A stretch of DNA of 64,000 nucleotides from Spodoptera frugiperda (taxonomy: Eukaryota > Arthropoda > Insecta > Lepidoptera > Noctuidae). The stretch is from contig NC_064217.1 in assembly GCF_023101765.2 (NCBI RefSeq), positions 3,596,001-3,660,000 on the forward strand, in the 5' to 3' direction. Of this stretch, positions 12,301 to 23,937 are shown in pieces. How positions within the stretch are numbered: the stretch's first letter is position 1; every line of letters starts with the position of its first letter. A program made the translations under genes and the position numbers. The notes below the pieces were generated by a model that ran no database searches, was not told where the DNA came from, and saw only the letters and a program-made list of their open reading frames with translations.

Positions 12301-15300
12301 TTAATATAACATAATAATTTTGTTTGTAGCCAAAAGAAACGTCGCCGTATAAAACAGGTGAAGGACAGCGATGGCTCTGGATCAGACACTGAGAATGAAG
12401 GGAGAAATAAACATGGCAGGAAGAATATACGTAAGGTAATGTATTTAAAACTTAATCATAATATTGTCACCAACTCTACTGAGCTGATTAAGGGATTACA
12501 ACTTGACAAAGATCATATCACATGCAAAATGTTCACTATTGAACATAGGTCTCCCCTAATTCCTTCCAGATAAGCCAGTCTCTGGGACCCAGTATTGTTA
12601 TAGAGTTGTTATAATTATTAAAAAGTTATTAATTGTGTATTTGTTTCCAGGTTATGGGTAAGAACCAGTTGGAAGAGGCCACTAAAAAGGCGGCTCGCGA
12701 AGAGAAAGAAAGGATTGCTCGTATTACAGAGAGACAGAAATTGGTGAGTACATCAATGTACCCAAAATATTATAAATATTATTAAAATGTCTACTGTGGA
12801 TTATTATCCCGCTAACTGCAATTGTGTTTTCAATACATTTTCTGATATTTTGTCATTGATATCATAGGTATTTTCGGAAAAAGTCCATAAACTTGTTCAA
12901 AAAATAACCAAAATTGTATATAAATATCCCTTTTTTAGTGTCGTAATAAAATGGATAGTGATTATTACGCCTTCATAAATAATATTATGTATTTTCTATA
13001 CAGTACAACAACATGGAATTTGACGAGTCTGGCAAACCGGACGAGGTTGTCTTGGAGAAGGTGGTGTTAGATTTCGACCCTGAAACTAAAGAACCACTGA
13101 TTGAAGTCGATAGAGGACTTGTGAAGAAACTGAAGCCCCATCAGGTAAATAATAATAAAGGTTAAAACAATCTCTATTCTTACCGACAGTTCTACTTATC
13201 TTTCTTCGGTTTGCCCTTGTCTTTAGTGAATTAATATCTTGTAGGCCGGTACATGAGACACAATACAAACACATTGTTTATCGCGTAGATTTGTATTCGT
13301 AAGTTCATATATACTGCAGGTTAAGATTTAAGACTTGTCCTTTCTCTCCTAACACTTTCCAGAATAGTTAATTTCAATATTTATTAAAATATTAATAATT
13401 ATCATTTTTATTCAGGCTAACGGAATAAAGTTCATGTGGGACGCGTGCTTTGAGAGTGTGAAACGTATCAAGAAGGACAAAGGCTCTGGGTGCATCCTCG
13501 CGCACTGTATGGGTCTCGGCAAAACTCTACAAGTAAGTTTACTTCTATATTATTTATCTGTTTAAATACCAATTTTACTTGTCATGTGTAGATAAAAAAA
13601 AAAGATGAAGCTACTTTTGGATAACAGCTGTAAATCAGAGTTGAATTGAATAATCACTTTGTGTGATCCACAATTATTGGCTCAGGTCTAGGTGTGTGAA
13701 TGTGATATTATGTGTTTGTTAACACACCCACGTGACATCAGATAATCCCTTTGTGCAGCAATATATTTTTAAAAAGAAGAGCTTCAATACACACGAGCTT
13801 CAATACACACTATTTTCCAGTTACTTTATTAACCCCCATTGCCTGTCAGAAGTTATAATAAAATATTGTTCGCAGGTAATATCCCTGACGCACACGTTGT
13901 TGACGCACGGCACTCTGACGGGCGTGAACCGTGTGTTGGTGGTGTGTCCCCTGTCCACTGTACTTAACTGGGTCAATGAGTTCAAAATGTGGCTCAAACA
14001 CGCACACTCCGAGTTCGAAGTCGACGTGTATGAGTTGTCCAGGTAAGAATAATAGAAGATAGCCTTTTTTTGAGGAGGGAAAATCATCCAATGACTTCTC
14101 TCGCCTTGGGCGATAGAAGATAGCCTTGTAAGTTTGTTTTACTGATTTTCGCTACTGAGAGAATTGGTGAAGGTGCTAACTAAATGTCGTGATTGTAGAA
14201 TAGATAACTTTTGTAACAATTCTTACTCTTCCCGCGGCAGTAATTTAAATAAAATCTACTAAGAGACCGGGCAGCAATGTTTTATTTATTTTTTATTTTT
14301 TTTTATTTATTTATTTTAGGCTTTTCAACAATAAGTACGCTATTACATTATTATTTGTACATTAATAACTTATCTCTAAGCGCCTCATCACTTAAAGAAA
14401 AGCACAGCATGCACTATCTTATGCGCAAATAATAACCTAACCAAATTAAATGATTAATTAAAATTATTAAATTAAAATTGATTACAATACGATGCATTAA
14501 CATAATTAATTAAAAAAAAATATATAAAAACCATTGCAATAAATTATATAAAAAATACATTTATAATTACTTAAATTTGATTATAATATGTTATAATAAA
14601 ATTAAAATAATAAAATTCAAAAATATAATGATGTAAATTAAACTGAATATAGCAAACTATTCAAATGTAAATGAGGCTTTTAGTCCAGCAATGGACTGTC
14701 ACAGACTGTTGATGTGAATACCGATATAAATAATACAATAATTTCCAGGTACAAACAGAATTCGGAGCGAGCGTTCCAACTGCAGCAATGGTTTGAAGGG
14801 GGCGGGGTGTGCGTGCTCGGGTACGAGATGTTCCGCAACCTCTCCGCTGACAACAACAAGAAGTTCAAGAAAAAGATGCTGAGGAGCTTCCAGGAGAGCC
14901 TTGTTGATCCAGGTATGATAAATATTATTGTTAATAGATTACTTATGGTAGCATTTAACGTGGAATACCTATATTCGCTTATATTAAATTAATTTATTAA
15001 TCTTTAATGAGAGTTTCCAAAATCCCCTCAAAGCCATTAGAACACATTTATGAACACAAAAATAGCTACCCTTTATAAGGCAAAGGGAATATTTTTACCA
15101 CCATGTTTACTTCAACGAAAAGTTCAGTGATTATTACAAAACGCATCTTATAATAAACCACAAAATGAATGCCTTATAAAGTGTTAAAATTTCATACTTG
15201 TGCTACCATTGAGTAACGATGTCAGTAAATTAATTATATAAGTAACTATACCATGTACTTTATGTGACACAGGACCGGACTTGGTGGTGTGTGACGAAGG

Positions 15301-18300
15301 GCATTTGTTGAAGAACGAGAAGACCAGTCTGTCGCAGTCTATGAACAGAGTGAAGACGCGACGCCGCATCGTCCTCACCGGCACGCCGCTACAGAACAAC
15401 TTGAAAGAATGTGAGCTGTAGTTACAATGTCATATTTAATTGTTCTCTAAGTGACTAGGGTTGTTTCTTCAGTAAAAAGACATTTACATGCTCTAAATAT
15501 TCGTAGCTAAAAAGATTGGTCCCTATTATTCACATTGACTAAACATAAATGATTTGTTTCCTCGATAAAAATAAATAGATTACACACATAACTTGTACCT
15601 AATTTAAAAATATAGTCTTGCTTATGGTTGTGACTTCTTCAGCCAAACTCATAACCTAATCTTTTTAGTATGTAACGATAATCTAGATTGTCTCCTTAAA
15701 CTTGGTACTTCATATTATACAAAATTTTCAAAGATCACATCAAAATAATATTCTAAACCCATTATTATGCTAACTTAGCAATGCTAAGTTTCTATTTTCT
15801 ATTGTATCTCATATTGCTGCAGACGACATACTAATCTGAATGTTAATATAAATATCTTTTCTATCTAGACTACTGCATGGTACAATTCGTGAAGCCGAAC
15901 CTGCTGGGAAAGTACAACGAGTACTTGAATCGTTTCGTGAACCCCATCACCAACGGACAGTACACTGACTCGACGGAACACGACATCAAGGTCATGAAGA
16001 GACGCTCCCACGTACTGCATAAAATGTTGGATGGAGCTGTTCAGGTATGATGATCATAATATTATGTATTAAATATTTTTTGTTAGTGTTTTTGTGTGTA
16101 ACTTTCTTATTTTGTGATAGTGAACTGTAAATTCAGTTCAACAATATTAGTTTTCTAGCTGACGTAATATTTAGATGTTGTTTGTTCTGTATTGTTTTGC
16201 TTTTTTCTCTTTTAAAACCTTTCTTAGATTGTTTCATCCGTAATTAACTTTTATGCTTAGCTATACGTATATTTTGCGATTGATTTATGTTCATGTAGAT
16301 TAATGTTATATCATTTTGCACGCCAACATGCTTGTTTAATATTGTTTAATACGCGATTACGGAGACCTTGTCCTTATGCATGGCATTGCAAACGAAAAAA
16401 TAGTATCTAAAGCATCTATAGATGCATTCAGATCTAAAGCAGCACATTGATCAAATGATAACATTATAAGAATGTGCTAAAACACTGTCATTCATAAATC
16501 CGTAGATAATTTTATTTGTGTGGCTTCTATTTATATGTCTATTAACGAGAAAGACAGCGTAATGCAATATAGTGATTTTTTAAAATACTTTGTGATATTT
16601 TACAATTTCAAATAGTTTTGAATGATGATTTATGTTACAGAGGAGAGACTATGGGGTGCTGGCGCCCTTCTTACCTCCGAAACACGAGTATGTGCTGTTC
16701 ATAACTCTGTCCGACGTTCAAGTCAAGCTCTACCAGTTCTATTTGGATAACTACTCTAGAAGGTACGTATTTTATTAATGTTTAATGATAATAAGCAAGT
16801 GCGATAATAATTTGTTTCTAAAGAACAATGTAAATCTTGTTTCTAAAGAAGAATGCAATTTTTTTGCAAGAAAGTGGGTTAGTTTTTCTCACTAGATTAA
16901 TACTCTGTTTGATTTCTTTCTCGCGATAGTATATCATTGCTTTGATCCACCCAAAAAACAATAATATAATTTGAAATAAATATGTAATAAATTATATTTG
17001 AATCATATTCACCTAAAATTTATTTTCGCAGGCCGCTACCTGGTAAATCGTCTGGGTTCCTGTTCCCTGACTTCCAATCGCTGCAGAGGATATGGACACA
17101 TCCACTTGTCCTCAAGTATAACTCGGAAAGATACGAAATTATGCAGCAGAAAAAGGTAAAAGGTTTTCCCAATAATAATATTTTAGGATAACTGCCTTTT
17201 CTGTTTTTTTTTTACCATTCTCTTAAATAATTATAGTGCATAGTATTTTGTATTTATATTGTAGTAATTAAGCATATTTCTTTTTCAGAGGGAGAGAGAA
17301 GAAGAAGACTCGGAAGGATCATTAGTAGACTTTATAGATGATGATTCTACACCAGAGGTTAGTTTTATTTAAATACAAAAACAAAAAACTTAAATAATAC
17401 TGGATCAGGTCAACTCGGAAAATTTGTAGTCTGTCTTCTGTAATTAAACTTTATTTCACACACACACACAACTTCACGCCTTTTATCCTCGAAGGGGTAG
17501 GCAGAGGTGTACATTACGGTATTTCATAATTCCTAAAATATAATAATAGTTTGTTGAATGTAGCCAATTGTTCTGTACGCTTAGTACAAGCTCAGAAGGC
17601 CGAACGCCTTCTGATTGGCACCAATGAATCAACATATCAGAGCGCTGAACATGATCTTGTTAAACGTAAAACAAACTCTTATTAAGTCTTATGATGATGA
17701 TACCAATATGATTATTATTTTATTACAGGAAACTTCAACAGAAGAGTCGACGGATGAGCTCTCAGATATGAGCGATGACAGTCGAAAGAAGAGCAAGAAG
17801 AAGAATAAAGGCAAGAAAAGTAAGGGCAAGGACTCGAAGGTGGGCACGCGGCGAGGCACCAGGGCCAACCCAGGTAACGGTAGTACCAAACATTTTATTT
17901 TTAGTTTCAGTGGTTTTTAGTTACTAAGAGTCTAATGGTCAAATCTTAATTTTAAGTTGTATTTAAATATCGTGCTGTCACTTTATAAAGAATTTGTAGA
18001 GACATTAACTATTCGGGGGCTTTTTAAAATTGAGTGACGTTTGAGTATTTGGCAATAACACTGCTTTCTGTAAGACATACTCGAAGACTAATTCTGCAGT
18101 GATTTTGATGACTTTTCTCAACAGCTGTATTTAAGACAAGCATTAACTGTTGTTGCGAAAAGTAAAGAACCATAATAATTATAGTCTAGTTGAACTTAGG
18201 ACTGCTCTTGTTCTAACCACACTTACATTACTTGGGAGGGGTGTATTCTTATAAAATATTAACCATTTTTATATAAATTAATTATTATGTTATCGGCTTA

Positions 18301-21300
18301 CTCACGTAAGTGTTTGACGAGGAACTCGACTAATTTCAAAGCATGCTAGAGGCTCATATTTATAATTTTTATATAATCTGTACTAAGGGACTGTTAAAAT
18401 ATTCTATGGTGTTCCATATCCACAATATACACACAATTAATTATTCAATATTGTTCAAAACTTATTTATTTTCGTATATTTACAAATATTTGGTGTTTGT
18501 TCCTCAGTGGAAGCGGACGAGGACGATCCCGACGTGGCTGAGGTAGTGGAGGTGAGGAACGAGAACCCGACGGAGTGGTGGATCAAGTTGGTGGAGGAGG
18601 AGGAACTCGACGACATGCGCAACTCGCACAAACTCGTCTTGTTGTTCGATATCCTGCGCCAGTGCGAAGCCATCGGGGATAAACTGTAAGCTTGTTTTAT
18701 TACACTTAGATAGATAGATTACAAGTTAAAACTTTAAAATATTTTTCATCTATAATATAAAAATAGTGTTCTGCCCTGACGTTATAAAACTCTAAGATTA
18801 CGCACAAACCGCATCGAACGAGTTTTACATTGCCGTATGGAAAGGTCTCGGGCTCCGTGAGGTTAATAGATAATTTTGGAAAAATCAAGAGAAAAGCAGG
18901 AAAACCGGGAAAATCATTGGTATCGAAACAAAGTTCGTTCCGGGTTTGCTAGTTATAGATGAAACATAATACATAATGTTTTTCTTTTGTCACCAGGTTG
19001 GTGTTTTCGCAGTCGTTGTACTCTCTAGATCTGATAGAACACTTCCTAGGTAAAGTAGATGAAGCGACGCAAGAGGGACGTATCGACGAGAAACTCGGAG
19101 GACATGTCGGTAAGGAATACTAAATTAATCTTATCTTTTATTATATCTCAGTAATATGTGATATGTATTACATTTTTATAAACCTCTTTCAACTTTCCTT
19201 ACCTGGCTGTATGTATGAGTACCTGATAACAGTTTTTTTTAGTTTATCTCATAGAGATTATTATTCACATTTTCCAATCGAGTTGCGATTTTTTTAGTTG
19301 TTAATAAACGAGTTGGACGACTGGTGATTTTGCTCCATTTTAACGAAATTACCATATTGTGTGTACATAACTTTATTTCAATTTATGGTATTGTATTATT
19401 TGTTTGTCTCAGGTTCATGGTCGCCCGGCGTAGACTACTTCAGGCTGGATGGGTCTACATCGTGTGAGAATAGATCTATTTGGTGTAAGAACTTCAACAG
19501 AGAAGATAATCAACCAGATACAATCAAAGTAGATATTTTTTAAAGAAATCACGGCTCAGCATCCGTCTCACTGTCGCATGGTTAGCATTAAATATATCAA
19601 TGTCATATGTTTTACATGATGCGTTAAGTGACTTTCCCGCTCGCCTCATAAAACTATTCTGTCTATAATTTGATGATGCTAATGGCAGATGGATCGGTTT
19701 ATAATGTCGTGTCACTATTGCTGGAACATTTATGCAAATTTTTGAAAGAAGTTCGGGGCTGTCAATATTATTAGCTAGTATTTTTAATAGAAAAATAATG
19801 TCAGAGATTTCTCTTCTATTTGCTAATGGAAGGAGATGAAACTTAGCACACAGTTTTAAATAGTCACTGGATATGTATTCAGTCCTGGTACGGTAGCATA
19901 TTCCAAAAATGGACAGAATGTTTCTTGTTTTGAGTGCCAACTTAACTTTATTTTTATTTTTTTTAATAATTGTATATTTTATTTTATATTTACATTTTTG
20001 TGATTTTTCGGACCCGGATATAGGGAAACTTTCGATATTTTTTTTGGCAAAACTAAAAGTCGTATCGATGCCGGATTTTCGCTGTAATGCTTAGAATGAT
20101 ATATACTAACGATTTTAACAATAAAAAGGGCATGAGACAAAATCGGGGTTTCTAAAACACTGTGTATGGGTAGCTGACAACAGTCTAAAGTCCTTTTTTT
20201 TTAGTTTAACTCATACATATTTACATAAGTCATATTTGAAAATTATTCTACGAATTATTCACATTTCTACCAAGACACGGAGTTGAAGTTATTGACTTCT
20301 CTGAATTTGTACAATTTTAAATGATATGACCATGTGTTGTGACAATACTTTATTTCAATTTATAAATACTGTATTGTTTGTGTTTCTCCCAGGTTCATGG
20401 TCGCCCGGCGTAGACTACTTCAGGCTGGATGGGTCTACATCGTGTGAGAACAGATCTATTTGGTGTAAGAACTTCAACAGAGAAGATAATCCCAGAGCTA
20501 GGTTAGTATCACATTTTCGACTAAAATTAATGAGCAATCAATCAATACTTTAAAGTAAATAGTCAATCTCAATTCAAGATCATTGGATTATTGTAATTGA
20601 AATAAAATCTTGTTATAAATGCATTTTTTACATATTATTCATCTCATTGTTCCTCTATTTTACTAAGATACTATTTAGTCAATTATTTGTATGATATTTT
20701 ATAATTGAACAGGTTATTCCTAATATCGACTCGCGCGGGTGGCCTGGGCATCAACTTGGTGGCTGCCAACCGAGTGGTCATCTTCGATGTCTCATGGAAC
20801 CCCTCACACGATGTGCAAAGTATATTCAGGGTCTACCGGTTCGGGCAGAAGAAACCTTGCTATATTTACAGATTTTTAGCTATGGTATGTTTTAAATCCT
20901 AACTTACATATATTTAAATTTAATAAATTTCATTTAAGACTAACCAATATAACCTTTTAGTCCTTATTATTTCTTCACTTCTTTAGGCTCGAAATCGAAA
21001 CTTATTTTCATTTAGAACCATCAATTTTGTATTTTTTAAAAATAAAATATTCTTTTATTCATACCAGGGTACAATGGAGGAGAAAATCTATGAGCGTCAA
21101 GTGACGAAGCAGGCGATCTCTAAGCGAGTGATCGACGAGCAACAGATCGACCGACACTACGCGGAGAACGACCTCGCCGAGCTGTACAAGTTCGAGGCGC
21201 GCCCGGACGAGCCCCGCCCCATACCCGCGCTGCCCAAAGACAGACTCTTCGCGGAAATGCTCAGGGAACACGAGGCTCAGGTATGATACTTTGAGGGACT

Positions 21301-23937
21301 ACTTTTTTTATATCCATTGTACATACATTGACTGCCAACAAAAATCAGTTGAAGGCAAATCCTCCGCTAGCGCCGGTCACTTCTGCCCCCCATGGCGTTT
21401 AATGTGTTAAGAAAAAATGTAAGAAATTATTTACTATCAAAAAAAAAAAATCAACAGATATCTGTTATGTTACACTGACTGATGGACTGAATCAATTTTT
21501 CCCTTTTCATATCAGACAGAAACAACACATAAAACGATAGGGTCTGTTGTCAACCAAAGCTTTTTTGTTTGTTAACTATTTTTGAATATCAATTTTGCGT
21601 GTTGTAGGAAAATATTGGATGCACAATACAAATATTATTAAAGTCTATCACAATTCAATTGTACTTATTACAAAGTTATGAATACAGATCGAAAATCCTA
21701 TTTTATCTATTCATATTTGTTAATAGATAAATGAATGTGTATATTATGTTTTATTTGTGCTTTAGATTTACAAGTACCACGAGCACGATTCTCTGCTGGA
21801 GAACAAGGAGGAGGAGACTCTGAGCGAGGAGGAGCGGAAGGCAGCCTGGGAGGACTTCGAGAACGAGAAGAACAGGCCACCGCCCGCGCCATTCCCGTCC
21901 GCCTGGCCCATGCACAATGGAATGAGTAAGAATCTACCATTATACCGAACTAGCTTTGTACCTGCATTGCTGGGATAATAGGCTAGTTTCCTACTAGTCA
22001 AATTCAATACTTTTTTCGAAACGTCAAAAACGATATTTTCTATGAACTTTCTATGAAATACTCTATTATGACGTCATCAGATTTTTACAGCAAATAGCAG
22101 ACTTATTTCTAGAAATTTTGCTAGAAAAAATTTCTAGCGAAAATTAAGCAGTTCATCAAATTAAATGAGAGTGTGATTATTTTTCAATATTTTATTGTTT
22201 TGAAAATTTGTAATAATTTATTTTTGATCCAGTCTTATCATCCCTATTGTGCTAACTGTGATGTATTCCCCCAGTGCCGGGTCTGCTGGCGGCGCAGCAG
22301 CAACAGCTGGCGTACGCGGCGCTGGCCGCCATGTTGCGCAAGGACATGCCCAACATCAACGACAACCAGATCCGGGACATGCTGCCGCTCATATACAACT
22401 CTAACCCCGGGGTCAGTACTCATACCAACTAAACATTCTTGTCATTTACTAATTTCTGTTAATTTATCTAGCTGATGGACCACTCATTATAGAGTGCATC
22501 GGGAAGTCGTCATATCACAGTTATATGTTGCTTTGAATGATTAATGTCTCATAATGAACACTTATGTTATAAACAAAATGGATGTATACATATTTGGTAT
22601 TACATAATTTTTATGAATTAGATAAATAATTGAGTAACAATTAATTCACATTTTACATTTATTTGTCTAGATGTTCGGTGGATATGACTTTGGCGTAAGT
22701 TTCAGTCGATATATTAGTATAGCCCTTTTAATATGTTTGTACGCCTAGTCTAAACGCCGTATTTGGTACAGTATTTTATGTTTCAAGCATGTTATTATGA
22801 TTATTTTGTAGAGATGCATAACTTGTAGATTTAACTTGACGCGTCAATGACGTATCTGTGTTTTATTTTACAGTTGATGCAGAAAATGTCTGAACTCTAC
22901 AAGTATGCACCACCGGGCATGATGAATCCCGGTATGATGAATGCTGTCATGAATTCTGGTGAGTTATAACATAATATACTCTCTCTGTTAACCTGCAGGA
23001 AGAGCAGGGGTGGTAACTAGTGAATGTGTTCTACTCTGCCGTCTCCACACGGCTATACATGTGTCTAGTTATAGAATAATGTTTGTTTTTCCGCCAGGTG
23101 GCGGTGCGAGTGCGTCGAGCGGTAGCGCGGCCAGCTCGCTGCAGTACGAGCCGCCCTGGCAGCGCCAGCAACAACAACAGCATCACATGCGCCTGCAGCA
23201 ACTCATGCAGCAAAACGTCAGTACCACATACACATATTTATTTAACAGAGGACGGGGGGATTAGCAGTCTCTTACTGATTAAAACTAACCCATTCCACCA
23301 CTCAGTTATAAAAAAAAAATTGTCCTCATTTTTATATGCATGTTGTAATGTTTATAAGCTGCATGTTTACCAAGTAAAAATAATGGTCTTTATGATGATA
23401 GTTGAATAAACTTACCAACCTATGCTTTTAAGTATATTATCATGTTTTTAAATCACTATGTACTAATACTTATTTAGTAATACTTGTTATTATTATTCAT
23501 GATGGAGTAGATACTTGATTCTACTGCCATCACTAACTTCATGACAATTATATCTTGTTTTATTGTTGGTGTTTTATCAAAACATGCCTGTGCCATGTAC
23601 ATTCAGTTGATCAGCGCTTGACGCGCATTTTGCTAGTGCGTGTTTGCAAGAAGAATCATTTCAAGTATTTCTAACTGCATACTAAACCGTAACCGTACAG
23701 CAAAAAGCGCGTCAAGCGCTTGTCATCTGAATTTTACGTAACTATGTGCAGCAAATGGGTGCGAAGATCTACGCAGGCGGGCTCGGCAGCCGCGACCCCG
23801 TGGCCATGGCGCTGCAACAACAACGCTCGCGCGAGATCCTCATGGCCGGCTCCCGCCCGCGCGGCCGGCCCCCCCTCGCCGCCAGGGCGCCGCCCCCCAC
23901 CACCGCGCAGGACGTCGTCAACCTCGACTCCGACTAG
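6339..23937 (+). CDS. XNP: ATRX/XNP SNF2-family chromatin remodeller, 29 coding exons
   Basis: Exons: 6339-8951, 9371-9453, 10354-10550, 11230-11348, 11433-11470, 11705-11914, 12330-12435, 12651-12743, 13004-13144, 13416-13532, 13876-14042, 14749-14912, 15273-15410, 15869-16044, 16641-16762, 17032-17155, 17289-17357, 17729-17873, 18508-18685, 18997-19109, 20393-20501, 20713-20884, 21068-21280, 21766-21925, 22275-22411, 22671-22694, 22874-22958, 23098-23216, 23752-23937. They sum to 6318 nt, one frame of 2105 aa. ATRX-type SNF2 motors move nucleosomes and help deposit H3.3 in heterochromatin. Helicase motifs seen: I (HCMGLGKT, about 1230-1237), Ia (VLVVCPLSTVLNW), II (DEGH, 1357-1360), III (LTGTPLQNN), IV (LVFSQS), V (STRAGGLGINL) and VI (RVYRFGQ, 1780-1786). 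The N-terminal 1150 residues are Ser/Asp/Lys-rich and lack the Cys-rich ADD domain. The C-terminus is Gln-rich and ends VVNLDSD. The least certain join is exon 1 to exon 2. Confidence 0.9.
7868..8680 (+). repeat. Degenerate in-frame repeat array in ATRX exon 1
   Basis: Eight copies of a motif of the form K-[VI]-K-x-[SA]-L-L-x-[DE]-S-D-S-E start near residues 509, 531, 568, 605, 644, 681, 713 and 766. The middle copies lie in a tandem DNA repeat of about 111-117 bp (from about 7980 to 8300), with shared text such as GATGATGCC and ACAAATAAAGTAAAAGAATC. Confidence 0.75.
9855..9985 (+). repeat. tRNA-like (SINE) fragment in ATRX intron 2
   Basis: GGTGGAGTGG..GTCGCATTGACAG followed by ACGGGTTCAATTCCCGGCA, which resembles Pol III A and B boxes with a T-arm-like hairpin. 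There is no complete cloverleaf, so this looks like a tRNA-derived SINE head, not a tRNA gene. The rest of intron 2 (9454-10353) shows nothing I recognise. Confidence 0.4.
11975..12132. mobile_element. Palindromic MITE, copy 1 (in ATRX intron 6)
   Basis: Terminal inverted repeats begin GTACCCTTAGTATGAGTTT and end AATTCATACTAAGCGTAC. The inner part is also palindromic (GGCGCTCTGATTG facing CAATCACAGCGCC). The same family is found at 46998-47136 and, as an inner fragment, at 34454-34532. No coding capacity. Confidence 0.7.
14060..14660. repeat. Repeat fragment and A+T-rich low-complexity DNA in ATRX intron 11
   Basis: 14066-14125 carries GGGAAAATCATCCAATGACT and TCTCGCCTTGGGCGATAG, the left part of a repeat seen more fully at 35825-36000 and 48848-48960. 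From about 14280 to 14660 the sequence is extremely A+T rich with long A and T runs and no coding signal. Confidence 0.5.
18749..18952 (+). mobile_element. Non-autonomous Helitron-like element, copy 1 (ATRX intron 19)
   Basis: Starts TCTATAATATAAAAATA just after A and ends GGGTTTGCTAG before T. This fits Helitrons, which begin TC, end CTRR and insert between A and T without a target duplication. Copies 2 and 3 are at 27115-27290 and 47888-48080 (reverse). No rep/helicase coding sequence. Confidence 0.65.
19200..19511 (+). pseudogene. Truncated duplicate of ATRX exon 21 with its upstream intron
   Basis: From 19413 about 98 bp repeat exon 21 (20393-20490) with a single synonymous difference (AAT versus AAC). 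The acceptor before it (TTTGTTTGTCTCAG) is intact. The match stops before the exon's last residues and its donor. If spliced in, the frame would continue a few codons (QPDTIKVDIF) to a stop at about 19540. The flanking intron is also duplicated (about 19200-19412 versus 20155-20392) but is much more diverged than the exon. It lies between ATRX exons 20 and 21, so normal transcripts must skip it. Confidence 0.8.
19512..20155 (-). mobile_element. LINE 3' fragment (C-terminal end of reverse-transcriptase ORF)
   Basis: A minus-strand ORF (19524-19940, 138 codons) contains FHLLPLANRREISDIIFLLK and PLASSNYRQNSFMRRAGKSL. These resemble the region after the RT domain in Jockey/CR1-type non-LTR retrotransposons. 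The 5' part of the element is missing. It abuts the broken copy of ATRX exon 21. Confidence 0.7.
21935..22180. repeat. Lepidopteran interspersed repeat in ATRX intron 24
   Basis: Includes GGCTAGTTTCCTACTAGTCA, TTTTTCGAAACGTCAAAAAC and ATTATGACGTCATCAGATTT. A diverged copy in reverse lies at about 40560-40725. No open frame; superfamily not determined. Confidence 0.5.
22671..22694 (+). other. 24-nt microexon of ATRX (exon 26)
   Basis: Encodes only MFGGYDFG. It has an acceptor ATTTGTCTAG and a donor GTAAGT, in phase 0 on both sides, so skipping it would keep the frame. It lies in the Gln/Met-rich C-terminal region. Confidence 0.7.
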
